DNA of 64,000 nt from Eublepharis macularius (Eukaryota; Chordata; Lepidosauria; Squamata; Eublepharidae), in assembly GCF_028583425.1 (NCBI RefSeq), contig NC_072792.1, positions 157,486,676 through 157,550,675 on the forward strand, written 5' to 3'. The translations under genes and the position numbers were made by a program. Below are positions 36,766-47,403 of this stretch, one piece after another. Positions within the stretch are counted from its first letter, which is position 1. Each line of letters opens with the position of its first letter. Below the pieces are notes generated by a model. It saw nothing but the letters and a program-made list of their open reading frames with translations, was not told the DNA's origin and ran no database searches.

Positions 36766-37334
36766 TTTAATGTCTATGTGTTGGTGGTGGAAATTAAAAA
36801 GGAATAAGAAAGTAGCAGAGTTTGATATTAGTACATTGGATATAAGTAGACAGACTTCTGTGATTTTAGCTCTACAAAATACTACATAATAGGGGGAAAG
36901 GGTACATTTGGTAAGAAAACAAAGAATGTCTAACTAACTACATCTTGATGGCTAGACACAGACAGGCTTAGAACTGAGAACAGAGGGCACTGAAACAAAG
37001 GGCAATAAAACCTTAGTATATGTTGCTAGTTAATTGCCCCCAATAAACTGGCTCATCCAATAGACAATCCTAGATTCCTATTAAGACTCCCCTATTAAGA
37101 CTCCCCTTTCTATGGGGGGAACTTTTATTCGAGGCCTAAGTGGTCCTATGCTAACTAGCTATCTGACTAAACAAACAGAATAACAATTTTAACTCTTTCA
37201 TGACTGAATGTAAGACACTTGCAAAAATCCCAACACTGTGATATCTTTATTTACTTAACTTGGTTGTCATCCCAAAATAGTGTGTATTTGTTTCAGTTTG
37301 TGTTAATTCCAAAATGTTCACTGTAGGTGGCAAG
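36766..37334. other. Unannotated intergenic sequence
   Basis: Nothing recognised apart from a 14-bp tandem duplication (CTATTAAGACTCCC) near 37078-37106. Confidence 0.45.
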
Positions 37335-37517
37335 TAGCATTGCCAGCAAGCCTGCAGGGGGGGAAATGTCCTGTCCCTTTAACAGAGGCTTCATGTATGG
37401 AAATGGGCAGCTGAATCTTTTCATGACATGGAAGTAGGTATCACTCTGTACATAACATCCCATTAAGCCTCTGTTAAAGGGACAAGACACCATTCCTCCA
37501 GGCAGTTGGCAGCTCTA
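37335..37517. mobile_element. hAT-like MITE, family B
   Basis: TAGCATTGCCAGCAAGCCTG to GCAGTTGGCAGCTCTA, imperfect palindrome (GTCCTGTCCCTTTAACAGAG against CTCTGTTAAAGGGACAAGAC). Flanks GTGGCAAG (37327-37334) and GTGGCAAA (37518-37525) match in seven of eight. Confidence 0.8.
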
Positions 37518-38031
37518 GTGGCAAAAAATGAATTTTTTGAGCCTCTTTACACAAATTACAGAGTACACAGGTTGCATCAGGGGACTGCACCTTGTGCCCT
37601 GTGTAACTGCCAATGTGAGTTGCTGGGCCTCCTCAGTTCCCATGCATGTGGCACCTGAGTCAGATCCCAACTGTGGAGTACATGGCAAAGGGGCTTCAGC
37701 TCCCTAACCCGTGCCATTTTTCCAATCTGAAATGGTCCTGGTGGGGGAGGGGTGCTATCTAGGCCACTGGAGAAATCCCTGTGTATATTCGTAGGTTTCT
37801 AAATAGGAGGGTTTCATGTTGGGGAAATGCTGCAGGGGGAGGACCAAAGCCCCCTTCTCCATGTATACCAGGGTCACAATTGGACTTGGACATCACACGA
37901 GGGAGCTGAGGAGAACTCACAACTCACGTCTGTGACAAAGGATTCAGAGTGGGGACCTCAGGCCCACGGTGTGTAAAGAGAGACCAGATTTTAAGAGGTG
38001 ACTATAAAAAGAAAGGGCAGAGTTCATGGCA
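37518..38031. other. Unannotated intergenic sequence
   Basis: Nothing recognised. Confidence 0.4.
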
Positions 38032-38220
38032 ATAGTGGGAGTCAAACTAGCAGAGAATTGCTGTAGCATAGTGGTTAACTGACTGGGCTGTGAATCAGCA
38101 CTCTGCTAGTTTGACTCCCACTATTGGTCTCTCAGCCTCAGCTCCTCAGCTGTTGCGGGGATAATAATAACACTGATCTGTCCAGAAGGGTGGTATATAA
38201 GCATTCTGTTGTTATTATTA
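38032..38220 (+). repeat. SINE-like repeat with a 25-bp hairpin at its head
   Basis: A tRNA-like head (GTAGCATAGTGGTTAACTGA) and a 3' part ending GGGTGGTATATAAGCATTCT and (ATT)n. The segment around the B-box position (38101-38125) is a perfect reverse complement of 38032-38056. Confidence 0.65.
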
Positions 38221-38879
38221 TCATTATTATTCTTTTAACCCTTGCTTATTTAAAAAGAGGAATCTCACCCCACTGATACTGATGCTGATATTGACAAACT
38301 GGAGACGGAGGTTTGGATACGGTTTATTGTAAAGAAATGTAAGTTTGTATTTGTATTGCAAATATTTCAAAAGAGGAATGCCTTGGAGTAAAAATCAATG
38401 TGGTTATTTGTAGAAATAGTGGCCGGAGGAAGATAATCTTCAAAACGAGCAGAAAGAGACAAGGCTGGCGAAGCTCGTAGCCATTTTTTTGAAACCAACG
38501 CCAGAGTTCTTCCCTACTGCAGGAGAACAAGTGGCGTTCATTAACCCATTGTGGTCTGGACTGTATACGCTCCGTGCAGGGCAACCCTATAGAAATGGAA
38601 AAATGAAATGTAATTACATGTAATGAAAGTTTGAATGTATTTTGTGATGGGAACTTTTGTGGCTTAATAACTTGAGTGATTGAATATTCCATGTTAAGGA
38701 CTTCACTTATAAAATCTATCACTTAATTGAAAAGGGAAGGTGTGTTATTATCACTCCTTGCTATACTTCCTTGCGCTTGGGCTCCTTTGTTAGTGTATGC
38801 TCTTTAGCAAATATTTAAAGCGAGACTTTGTTACTGCAATCTTTGTGCTGAAAGCAACAATTAATATATAGAATTTTAT

Positions 38880-39275
38880 CTGCTTGAAAGGCAGATCTTA
38901 ACTGGTGGGCTGGATAGTATGAGGAGACGGTCCTTCAGGTAACCTGGCCCCATTTAGAAATTTAAAGGTAAGAACACGCACTTTGAAATGCTCCCAGAAA
39001 CAGGCAGGTAACCAATGCAGATCTATCAGCACAGGGTGACATGATCCCTGTAACCTGCTGCACTATGGACCAAATGAAGTTTCTGAACCGTTTTCAAAGG
39101 AAGCCCTTCATAAGAGCACATCACAATAAACTTGGATGTGATCACAGCATGGATCACAATGGCCAGATTATGTTTTCAAGGAATTGACATAGCAAGCAAA
39201 CCAGCTGCAGCTGATAAAAAGCACTAAACAGGTAAATGCTTATATGAGGAGAAATAAAATAAGTGTACTCTCCCT
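38880..39275 (-). mobile_element. LINE 3' fragment, antisense (L2-like)
   Basis: Plus-strand text such as CTTTGAAATGCTCCCAGAAA and CAGGTAACCAATGCAGATCT is the antisense of the same LINE C-terminal block recognised at 47.8 kb and 19.4 kb. No intact frame remains. Confidence 0.55.
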
Positions 39276-40054
39276 GCTCCTTTAGGGCCTGGGCTGAAGC
39301 GAAGCCACAGGCAGGGCTTGCCTCCCCTCAGCCATAATCCCAGAACTGAAATCTTGAGTTAATACTGTTAAAAGTATGCACAGCCCTAGGCACTCTCCAT
39401 TTTGGGGCGAGATGCAAAGTCCCCCCACCTTCAATATTTTCTGGTGTACCTCAGGGGCCCTGCTTACCCATAAAGGCCCACCCCGGCCATTTCCCTCCAT
39501 CTGTTTTGCTGTGCACTGTGCCCATGCATCCACTACCTACTTGACTAATAGGGGAGTGATGTGCCTGTGAATTGCTTTCTTCAGTTTAAATTGCTTCTCC
39601 AGTTTCACAACATGGTAATTACATAAAAATTATATTACTTGCATTATATTTTAAGAAATCAAGAGTCCCTAATAAACCTTTATGCTTTCTAAGGGATAAA
39701 ATTAGCTTTACTGATCTTGACTTGTTTTATTTGTATGCTTGAGGACAATTTCTCTCTCTCTCTCTCTCTCTGAGGCTCATTGTTCAAGGGCTTAAAAATA
39801 GGATAGAAACCAACAGAGTGCTTTGCAGCCTCAATTTCTTTCAAATGGTAGTCTAACAAGTGCACTATGGACCAAATCCACAGGCTGAAAACCAACCCAT
39901 AGTTAAACATGGCCAAGCTAAACCAACATATATATCCATAGCATTATTAACAAAATGCAGAAGTTGAACAACTGTCCCATTTACACTCAGTTACTAAATG
40001 TCTATTCAGGTGTATACATTTTGTGGATAGATGTACATTTATGCTTTTTATTCA
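39276..40054. other. Unannotated intergenic sequence
   Basis: Only the (TC)n run is recognisable. Confidence 0.45.
39748..39772 (+). repeat. (TC)n microsatellite
   Basis: An uninterrupted TCTCTC run of about 24 bases in the intergenic region. Confidence 0.9.
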
Positions 40055-40272
40055 TTTTAAAACATTTTAAAAAATGTCTCTACCCATCCCGTCTTTCTCC
40101 CCAGTGGGGACCCAAAGTGGCTTATATCATTCCCTTCTCCTCCATTTTATCCTCACAACAACCTGGTGACGGAGGTTAGTCTGCAAGTGTCTAACCAGCC
40201 CACAGTCATCCAGCTTGCTTCCATGGCAGAGTGGGAATTCAAAACTGAGTCTCACTGGCTTAGGCATGGTCT
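40055..40272 (-). repeat. tRNA-derived SINE, left member of a head-to-head pair
   Basis: Minus-strand core: GAATTCCCACTCTGCCATGG, GGTTGTTGTGAGGATAAAAT and CTTTGGGTCCCCACTGGGG. Its head faces the plus-strand SINE that begins at about 40285. Confidence 0.7.
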
Positions 40273-40284
40273 AGCCAGTGAGAA

Positions 40285-40520
40285 GTGTGGCAGCTGGCAT
40301 GGCACTGTGGTTAGCATGTCAGCCTCGGATCTGGGAGGCACAGGTTTGAAACCCCACTCTGCCATAGCAACTTGCTGAATGACCTTCAGCCAGTCGCACC
40401 CTCTCAGCTTCACTTACCTCACAGGACTGTTGTGAGGATAAATGGAGAGAACGACGATAGCTGTTTTGGGTCCCCATTGGGAAGAAAAATGGAATATAAA
40501 TAAAGCAAATAAACAAATCT
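40285..40520 (+). repeat. tRNA-derived SINE, right member of a head-to-head pair
   Basis: Plus-strand GCACTGTGGTTAGCATGTCA (A-box region), GGTTTGAAACCCC (B box), CTGTTGTGAGGATAAATGG and a tail GGAATATAAATAAAGCAAAT. It ends 430 bases before the MICU2 start codon. Confidence 0.75.
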
Positions 40521-40834
40521 TCGTTCTAAAAAGAAGAGTTTGGCAAGGCAATGCCTGCTGATCCAGGTAAGGTCAGCAAGGAAGCGCACCATGCTAGACT
40601 TTGCCTTGGTAGCTCAGGAGCAGTGCCTGCAAGTAGCAGCAGCAGACCACTACCTCCTTTGTTTTCAACTAGCTCAGCCACTTTCCATCGAGTGAGTGCT
40701 GTGTAGCAGGAAGAGGGATAGTAACTCTTTTAGCTTCCCAGACCAGCCAACCCTCTTTCCTCTTGCCAGCAAGAAAACAACGCAAAAAAAGCAGCAGCGT
40801 CATACAACACCGCATCACATCCTGCCTACTGCCC

Positions 40835-40962
40835 ATGCGCAAAAATTTCCGCCGCTTTTATTTTCCCATAGACGAGCCGGTGGCGAGAGCGCGTGCGCTC
40901 TTGACTGAAGAGATGTTTTGGATAAGGTGCTTCTGAGCTCTTTCTACTTCCGGGAAAATGGC
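40835..40962 (+). promoter_or_regulatory. MICU2: MICU2 core promoter with NRF1-, ETS- and YY1-like sites
   Basis: Just upstream of the coding exon are an NRF1-like GCCCATGCGCA (about 40832-40842), an ETS-like ACTTCCGGG (40946-40954) and a YY1-like AAAATGGCG (about 40955-40963) whose ATG is the start codon. ETS plus YY1 at the start of a short 5' UTR is a common arrangement in housekeeping and nuclear-encoded mitochondrial genes. There is no TATA box. A seven-codon upstream ORF (ATG at 40913, TGA ending 40936) would lie in any longer 5' UTR. Confidence 0.6.
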
Positions 40963-41170
40963 GCTGGTCTGGAGGGCTGCTTTAGCGACCGTAGCCCGAG
41001 GTTATCTGCGGGGCGCAGCAATTGCGCCGAGGGTTTCCCGGGGCCGCAAGCGGGGGACGGGCCTTTGGGTGGCCGTTGCTGCCGTGGCGGGAGGTGTCAC
41101 CTTGGCAGGCTCACACAAGGGATGGAGTGGGCTGCCGGGGGCCGGCGGCGTCCTGACAGTCCTGGCTCAG
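40958..41170 (+). CDS. MICU2: MICU2 coding exon 1 (mitochondrial calcium uptake protein 2, residues 1-71)
   Basis: The exon encodes 71 residues beginning MALVWRAALATVARGYLRG. This is an Arg/Ala-rich N-terminus with no acidic residue, followed by a hydrophobic Gly/Ala segment (about residues 36-50), as expected of a mitochondrial presequence. It ends in phase 0 at a consensus donor, CAG|GTAAGAG (41170|41171). Human MICU2 exon 1, from memory, is 70 residues, has the same hydrophobic AVAG-type segment, and ends SFTVSAQ against VLTVLAQ here. MICU2 pairs with MICU1 in the intermembrane space and gates the MCU calcium channel through EF hands, which are encoded by later exons. Primary-sequence similarity alone is modest; the length, splice phase, targeting character and position next to a divergent FGF9 make the call firm. 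Confidence 0.9.
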
Positions 41171-41429
41171 GTAAGAGGCAAAGCTGCCGCAGCCCGGCGT
41201 AGAATGCCGCTGGCTCTTCTTCTTCTGTGCTCGAATAGCTGTTTGAGACCCGCCGTTTATTCTCCTCTGTCATTCTCCACTTTTTACTCACTTTTAGCCA
41301 GGTAGATGAGTTGAAAGATCCACTACTGGGGCTGTTTCGGTTTGTGGGTCTGCTTTGGTTTGTTCCCCTGGCGCGACGGGGTGGCAGGCACCTTTACACG
41401 AAGGGAAACCTCTCTGAAGTTCACTGAGG

Positions 41430-41625
41430 ATAGTTTTAGGTGCGGAGCCGTGTTGAGTTCAGTGGCACCAAAGAGATCAACAAGATTTTCAGATTGTAAG
41501 CTTTCGCGAGTCAGAGATCCCTTCTTAAGGTGTCTGAAGAAGGGAGCTCAGAATCTCGAAAGCTTGTAACTTTGAAAAATCTTGTTGGTCTCTTAAGGTG
41601 CCATTGTACTCCAATCCTGCTAAAA
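41430..41625. repeat. Family D repeat in inverted arrangement, MICU2 intron 1
   Basis: GTTTTAGGTGCGGAGCCGTG and GATCAACAAGATTTTCAGAT on the left are mirrored by AAAAATCTTGTTGGTCTCTT and AAGGTGCCATTGTACTCC on the right; AAGCTTTCGCGAGTCAGAG pairs with CTCAGAATCTCGAAAGCTT. A hairpin of about 150 bp results, 260 bp after the exon 1 donor. Confidence 0.65.
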
Positions 41626-42126
41626 TTCACTGGTCTTTTTGAGAGGGGCATGGGAGAAACTCTTTGACCCTCAGGAGGGATTGTGCTAAAGAAACCAACA
41701 TTAAAATGCCTTTAAGAATATCTCTTGCTATCACTGGTACTTTAGACACAGAAAAAAGAGAAAACAGGTGAAGTTGGTATATGGCTGTGTGGAATAACTT
41801 TTTGTCTAGATACTATAGAGAATCCTTCCTGATGTTTCAGTATTAGTAATTGTAGTATTACTGTGTACTCCTAAATGCTGATAAGAAGTTGTTCTGTGGT
41901 ACAGCAGCTCTTTATTTGAAGCAAACTGGTGGTATCCCCAGGTTGGGGATCTCTAAAAATGAGCTGTCAAGAGATGTAAAACACTATCACTGCAGCCCAA
42001 AGCAATGGCTTTTGAAGGGTATGACCCTGTTTACGATTACCCTGGATATCAAGAAGCCAGTTTTGAACAATATTTGAAACGATGGTTGTTGTGGGTTTTC
42101 CGGGCTGTATTGCCGTGGTCTTGGCA

Positions 42127-42182
42127 TTGTAGTTCCTGACGTTTCGCCAGCAGCTGTGGCTGGCATCTTCAGAGGTGTAGCA
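42127..42182 (-). ncRNA. Hammerhead ribozyme motif, inverted partner
   Basis: On the minus strand CTGAAGA (42172-42166) and GAAACGTC (42145-42138) repeat the intact core of the right arm. In a transcript spanning both arms this motif appears as its complement and would pair with the sense motif in a long hairpin. Confidence 0.55.
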
Positions 42183-42214
42183 CCAAAAGACAGAGATCTC
42201 TCTCTGTCTTTTGG

Positions 42215-42270
42215 TGCTACACCTCTGAAGATGCCAGCCACAGCTGCTGGCGAAACGTCAGGAACTACAA
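42215..42270 (+). ncRNA. Minimal hammerhead ribozyme motif (intact core)
   Basis: CTGAAGA at 42225-42231, stem GCCAGC/GCTGGC, then GAAACGTC at 42252-42259 and AGG complementary to the upstream CCT (short helix I). One U after the core is unpaired in this fold. It is on the sense strand of the element and of MICU2 transcription, so it would be present in the MICU2 pre-mRNA. Confidence 0.6.
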
Positions 42271-42949
42271 TGCCAAGACCACGGCAATACAGCCCGGAAA
42301 ACCCACAACAACCATCGTTCTCCGGCCGTGAAAGCCTTCGACAATACATCAATATTTGAAACATTTTATTAGATCATGGCTCTTACCGTACAGCTGTTAA
42401 GTAAAAAAAAAAACGTTTAGGAAAAAGCATGCTTGCTTTTGGTTGATATCATGTAGTGCTGAGAAGGCATTGGTAGTTGCTGGCCAATAGTTGCAGATAA
42501 GAAAAGCAGTAAGAGATTTTTATTGATTTTTATTTTTCATACTAAATTGGTGTATTATTGTTGTCTTGACACATGGTGAACTGCATTGAGGAGCATATAG
42601 TGGGAAAGTATGATTTTTAAATGCATTTCTGCTAGTAAAGCTGTAGTCCTTGGAATTTGTTCTACCAATTGATAGTTTTAATTTGTCATAAAGCAGTAAT
42701 TGGAACTTTCCCAAGACAGCCTCATTGTTTGGTTGTATGGCATTAAATTCAGCTGCTAAACAGGAAATGCTTAATGTTGCATTTATCTCTAATAACTATT
42801 TTACTTCCTTGTAGCATAGCATAGCATAAACTGTCTCAATTTTACCTCTAGTGTAAAGTTGTTTCTGCTAGATGGTATTTACTCCCATTGTGTTATACCA
42901 TAGTAGTTAAAATATAGATGATGTTGAAAGCCGTGTGTTCTCTCTATAG

Positions 42950-43960
42950 AGTTTTTACCATTGATCACAGTATTCCTCTGGATTGGTGCCTGGAGTTGGA
43001 GATAGTGTGGGTTTTTTTCTCAATAGTAGGTTCCAGGTATTGGATGACTTTTGTTCCCTCACTAGCCCTGTGCAGTTTTTCAAGGGTGACATTTGTCTCC
43101 CATGCTTTTTAATATCTACATGAAACTGGTGGGAGCAGCTATCCGGAATCATGGGGTATGGTCCTGTCTTCATGAAGATGATACTCATCTCTTATATCTT
43201 ATTTTTCATCTTTTTATATGAGGCAGTGTCAGCCCTGAACATCTGTCTGAACTGAGTAAGAATGAGTAAGCTTAAACTCAGTCCACATAAAGCAGAACTA
43301 AATGATAGTGGGTGACTTGGTGGACTGATTGGATTGTCTTAGTTGGAGGATGTCACTTTTGAAAATTGGATTACAACTTGGTGACACTTTTGGGCCTAAC
43401 TGTGCCCCTAGATTTTCAGGTGTTGGCTGTGGTTCCTTTATTATTAGCTTTGGCCAGTAAGTCAGCTACATTTTCTGCCGGAAGACAGACACCTCACAGC
43501 CGCTATCATTCATGCCTTGGTGGCTTTCAGATTAGACTCCTGTAATCCAGTAGGCCTGTCAGTGAAGATGACTTGAAGTGCTGCTGTTTTATTTGTGTCA
43601 GGTGTGAATTAGCAATTGTATCACATTGTTAAAATAACCATGCTGGATACCAGTATCTGGGCCCCATTCAGGGTGCTGGTTTTGACTTATAAAGCCTAAA
43701 GGATACTATGTTAATTGCTTTATAGATGGGCTGGAGAGGTCCTGGTTCAGGGTATGATCTCATTCATAGGCCAAATTGACCTCTTCTCAGTTGTATCGCC
43801 AGACCTCTGGAATGTCCTGCTACGAGCTTTTGCTTGGCTCCCTCGCTTCTGGTGCTATATAGAAAAGTTCTTGCTTTGGGTAGTTTAGTAGTTAGCCCTT
43901 GGTCATGTATGTATCATGTATTCCTGATCATTCATTTTATTGGTCTACTATTTTGCCATT
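42950..43960 (+). mobile_element. Heavily decayed L2-like LINE
   Basis: Plus-strand shreds in several frames match the RT order: CSFSRVTFVSHAF (damaged PQGSVLSPMLF), then NIYMKL, KLKLSPHKAEL near 43270, HALVAFRLDSCN near 43510 and FRVLVLTYKA near 43670. Many stops; old insertion in MICU2 intron 1. Confidence 0.65.
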
Positions 43961-44311
43961 TCATTGCATATTTGGGATATTATACCTTTTGTTTTAAATT
44001 TTGTCATCCTGTTATTGATATATATATATGTTGCTTTGAAAACAGTAGTTTGACAAGTGTAAGTATGTAAATATTGTGAGTAAATGTTTTGTCCAAAATG
44101 CCTCAATACTGTTTCTCTCCATTAAAGTCCCCTTCTCTGTGCTAAAAAACCTGAGAGAATTTCTGGTGTTGCTTCCCTTTCCAAAAAGTCAAGGCCTCTT
44201 AGTTGTGCAGGAAGTAAAATAGGAGAAAGCTTACTTACCATGGATGCAGATTGTATGTCTAGGAATGCTTGTTAATAGTGTTAATTCACTGTTGTTAGTG
44301 TTACTACTGTT

Positions 44312-44496
44312 GCCAGCTTTGGGAAGCACCTGAAGATTTGAGGTTGGAGCCTGGGGAAAATAGAGTTTGGGGAAGGGAAGGGGCTCAGCAGGGATGCGAA
44401 GCTGCCACTGTCTCCAGGGGAACTGATCTCTGTAGTCTAGAGAGCAGTTGTAATTCTGGAGGAACCACAGGCCCCACCTGGAAGTTGGAAACTCTA
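44312..44496 (-). mobile_element. hAT-like MITE, family A, diverged
   Basis: Minus-strand ACTAGAGTTTCCAACTTCCAG to GCTTCCCAAAGCTGGCAAC with the same body order. The ends are eroded. Confidence 0.65.
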
Positions 44497-44499
44497 GTT

Positions 44500-44600
44500 G
44501 GAGCCGAAGTAAAACTATTGTGGCACCTCAAAGACTTATAGATTTGTTGTGGCATAGGTTTTCATGATCCAGGTCCCACTTCATCAGTACAGTAGACCTG
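44500..44600 (+). repeat. Family D fragment
   Basis: AAACTATTGTGGCACCTCAA then GCATAGGTTTTCATGATCC and CACTTCATCAGTACAG, following the family A element. Confidence 0.45.
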
Positions 44601-46302
44601 TAATAGGATATTCTTAGTTCAAACCAGCTATGTACTGAGATCTGAGACAAGCCATTGCTTCTCAGGCTCTTCTTCCCCCCCCCCAATAATATGGGGATAA
44701 TGTTAGCCTATCTAAAGCCATTGTAAGGATTCCTGAAAGAATGTATGTGCCTGAATGCTAAAAATGTGCTATAAAATATAGCTTTGCAGCCCAAATACAA
44801 AGATAAAATTCTAATTTCAACACAATCAGCTACTCTGATTATTCTTCCTGATATATTTTAAAACACTGTTTTATTCAAATGATAAACAATTTCAGTGAGT
44901 TTCCTTCTCTTCTTTTCCACTTTCCCCCTGCCTTTTAAAAAAAAATCTTTCTAAAACAGGGAAAGATCTTGGATGAAGGTAGTTCCCCAGAAGTCTGCGG
45001 AGCTAGAAATAAATAACTTTTTTCTTCTGTATGGATTATATGTGCAATTAGCACAGTCATTTTCCAGTGTTGTTGAATGCCGGACATAGTGATATTTCAT
45101 ACTTGTTTATCTTTAGCACTCTATTTTCCAATATCAGAGGCACAGTAATGTACTAAGGAAGATCTTGAGATGAGACACTTCTATCAAACATCTGTTGTTG
45201 GCTTTTACTGGATGTTTATTTTCAGACAGCTTGCAATCTGCTGCATTAACATGCCACTAAAGACATGCTCCTCTCATTAACCAACTTCGGCATGGAATGT
45301 TTCGTCTTCATGTGGGTTTACTTTTGTGATCCTAAGCCTTGAGCTCAACCAGTTCTTCTGTGGTTTGTTTTTGCATTTAATGGCTCTTCTGATTTTCTGC
45401 GTATTCAACTTCATCTTCTAAATCAGCCTAATCTTCGGCTGCTTCTCCAGATTTATTCTTCAGATGTGAAAAACTTAAAACTAATCCAAGTTGCTTAGAA
45501 GTTTAAGAGAGCAAAGTTCCTGCCTAGAAGGGCTTACAGATCAGACAAATGGGTGGAATACTACAAAGTACTTTGTGTGCTTAAAGTACAGTAGAAACAA
45601 TTCATAATCTATCTTCACTTTTAATAACTGATAATAATGGGCAGGCTGTGTGCCTATGCTAGTCCTTGTTGAGGAAAGGTGTGTTGAATTCTTAAAGCTG
45701 TAAATTCTCAAAAGGGGAGAGAGGCTGTGGTTCAATGCAAGAGCATCTGCTTAGTCTTTTTGCTTATTGAATTATTTTCTTTCTACAGAACTAAAACAAA
45801 CAAGAACAATAAATCACACAACACACCAAGCATAATTTCAGATCTTTACACATATTGGATTGGTGTTTTTGATTTGTTAACTGAGTAAATGTTTTTGCAT
45901 AAGCAGTCCAACTTTCTTGACACATGTCTAACCTTAAGCTTGCTCTGATATCATAGGTAGGTAATGTTGTTAGCTCATCTGTCCAGTGGTGTATGAAGAT
46001 CTGCTTTTTTTGTAGAAGGATGCAGGTTCAATCACTGCCCTTTCCAGTTTATAAAACAAATCAGGTGTTAGGTGACATGAAAGATACTCCATTGTATCAG
46101 CTCTCCTAAGCACTAGGAAAGCTGCTGTCAGTCACAGGACACACTACTGACTTTGAAACTCCATTGTTCTGACTCAGTATAAGGCAGCTTCATGTGTCAA
46201 GTGACTACTGGAGCCTTTGAACAGGATATCAGGAAGACATGGAAGAAATTTGTGACTCAGCTTGTTTTGATATTGAGCAACTTGTTTATTAATTTATTTT
46301 TA
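44601..46302. other. Unannotated MICU2 intron sequence
   Basis: AT-rich; no exon, repeat or RNA gene recognised. Confidence 0.45.
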
Positions 46303-46555
46303 TTTATAACAACAACAATAACAATAACAAGATTCAATTTATATTCCACCCTTCAGGTCAACTCAACACTCACTCAGAGCAGTTTACAAAATGTGTTATT
46401 ATCCCCACAATCACCCTGTTAGGTGGGTGGGGCTGAGAGTTCTGGAAGAGCTGTGACTGACTCAAGGTCACTCAGCTGGCTTCAAATGGAAGAGTGGAGA
46501 ATCAAGCCTGGCTCTCCAGATTAGAGTCCTGCTGCTCTTAACCACTACACCAAAG
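46303..46555 (-). repeat. tRNA-derived SINE (Sauria-like)
   Basis: Minus-strand head TTTGGTGTAGTGGTTAAGAG, core TGACCTTGAGTCAGTCACAG, tail CCTGAAGGGTGGAATATAAA, then a (GTT)n microsatellite. It abuts the 3' end of the antisense LINE at 46.56 kb. Confidence 0.85.
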
Positions 46556-46843
46556 GTGGGGATTTTTACCCCGCCTTTCTGCCTTCAGAGGGTCACCAAG
46601 GTGGCTAACAAATTAAAACATACAAATTAAAATATCATCTTAAAAGCCATTAAAATCAACACACAAACACATCATTAAAACAATTTAAAACCAGGACCTA
46701 AAATATATTCAAAAGATAAAAACAGTTAAAACATTGGGGAGGAAGGAGTGATCGCTGAGATAATGCCAAGCAAAACAAAAGTTGTTGTGGGTTTTCCGGG
46801 CTGTATTGCCGTGGTCTTGGCATTGTGAGACCCCCTCACCTCT

Positions 46844-47338
46844 GCAGGAGTATACCGTATACCCTGCAGCTGTGGACAAGTTTACATCGGGACCACAAAG
46901 CGTAGCATCCAGACAAGAATAAAAGAACATGAAAGACACTGCAGACTTGGACAACCTGAAAAATCAGCAGTGGCTGAACATAGCCTAACTCAAACAGGGC
47001 ACAGTATCTTATTCCAGGACACCAAAATACTGGACAACACTTCCAACTACTTTGTCAGACTGCACAGGGAAGCCATTGAAATTCACAAGCATAAGCAAAA
47101 CTTCAACAGGAAAGAAGAAACCTTAAGAATGAACAGAGCATGGTTTCCAGTGCTGAAAAACACCAGGCTAACAAAACACTCTATACTCGACAATAGCCCT
47201 GCAGAGAAGATTAGCACATCAAGCACCAATCCATATGCAAAAGAACCTCCTCAGGATACAGTGAAGCCTCCCGCTATTAGCATTCCACACCCTGGGAAAC
47301 TCTTACAGGATGACTCAGCTCAACCCCACCCCTCTTGA
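46844..47338 (+). pseudogene. PLE GIY-YIG endonuclease fragment
   Basis: The frame reads VYRIPCSCGQVYIGTTKRS, i.e. the GIY-YIG signature with the PLE-typical CxC between its two halves. It continues IQTRIKEHERHCRLG (conserved Arg) and REAIEIHKH (conserved Glu), then a tail ending in TGA at 47336-47338. The frame is open over about 160 codons, so the insertion is fairly young, but the reverse transcriptase is missing and it cannot move on its own. Confidence 0.85.
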
Positions 47339-47403
47339 GTAGATACAAATGACCTGCCAACATCTTTTCCACACTGTGACACTGAGAGATCTCTGTCTTT
47401 TGG

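Larger units (their letters stand above)
42081..42349 (+). mobile_element. Foldback Penelope-like element in MICU2 intron 1
   Basis: A 269-bp insertion flanked by CAATATTTGAAAC at 42068-42080 and 42350-42362, a perfect 13-bp direct repeat (true target duplication possibly a base or two shorter). It consists of two almost identical inverted arms of about 115-120 bp meeting at the axis near 42200. The right arm extends about 30 bp farther and ends TTCGACAATACAT, the family 3' end, so it lies on the plus strand. It is the cleanest copy of the family here. Confidence 0.92.

Noticed and set aside
40918..41202. Alternative 94-residue frame overlapping MICU2 exon 1
   Set aside because: Different frame with no similarity to MICU2 and no fitting splice phase.
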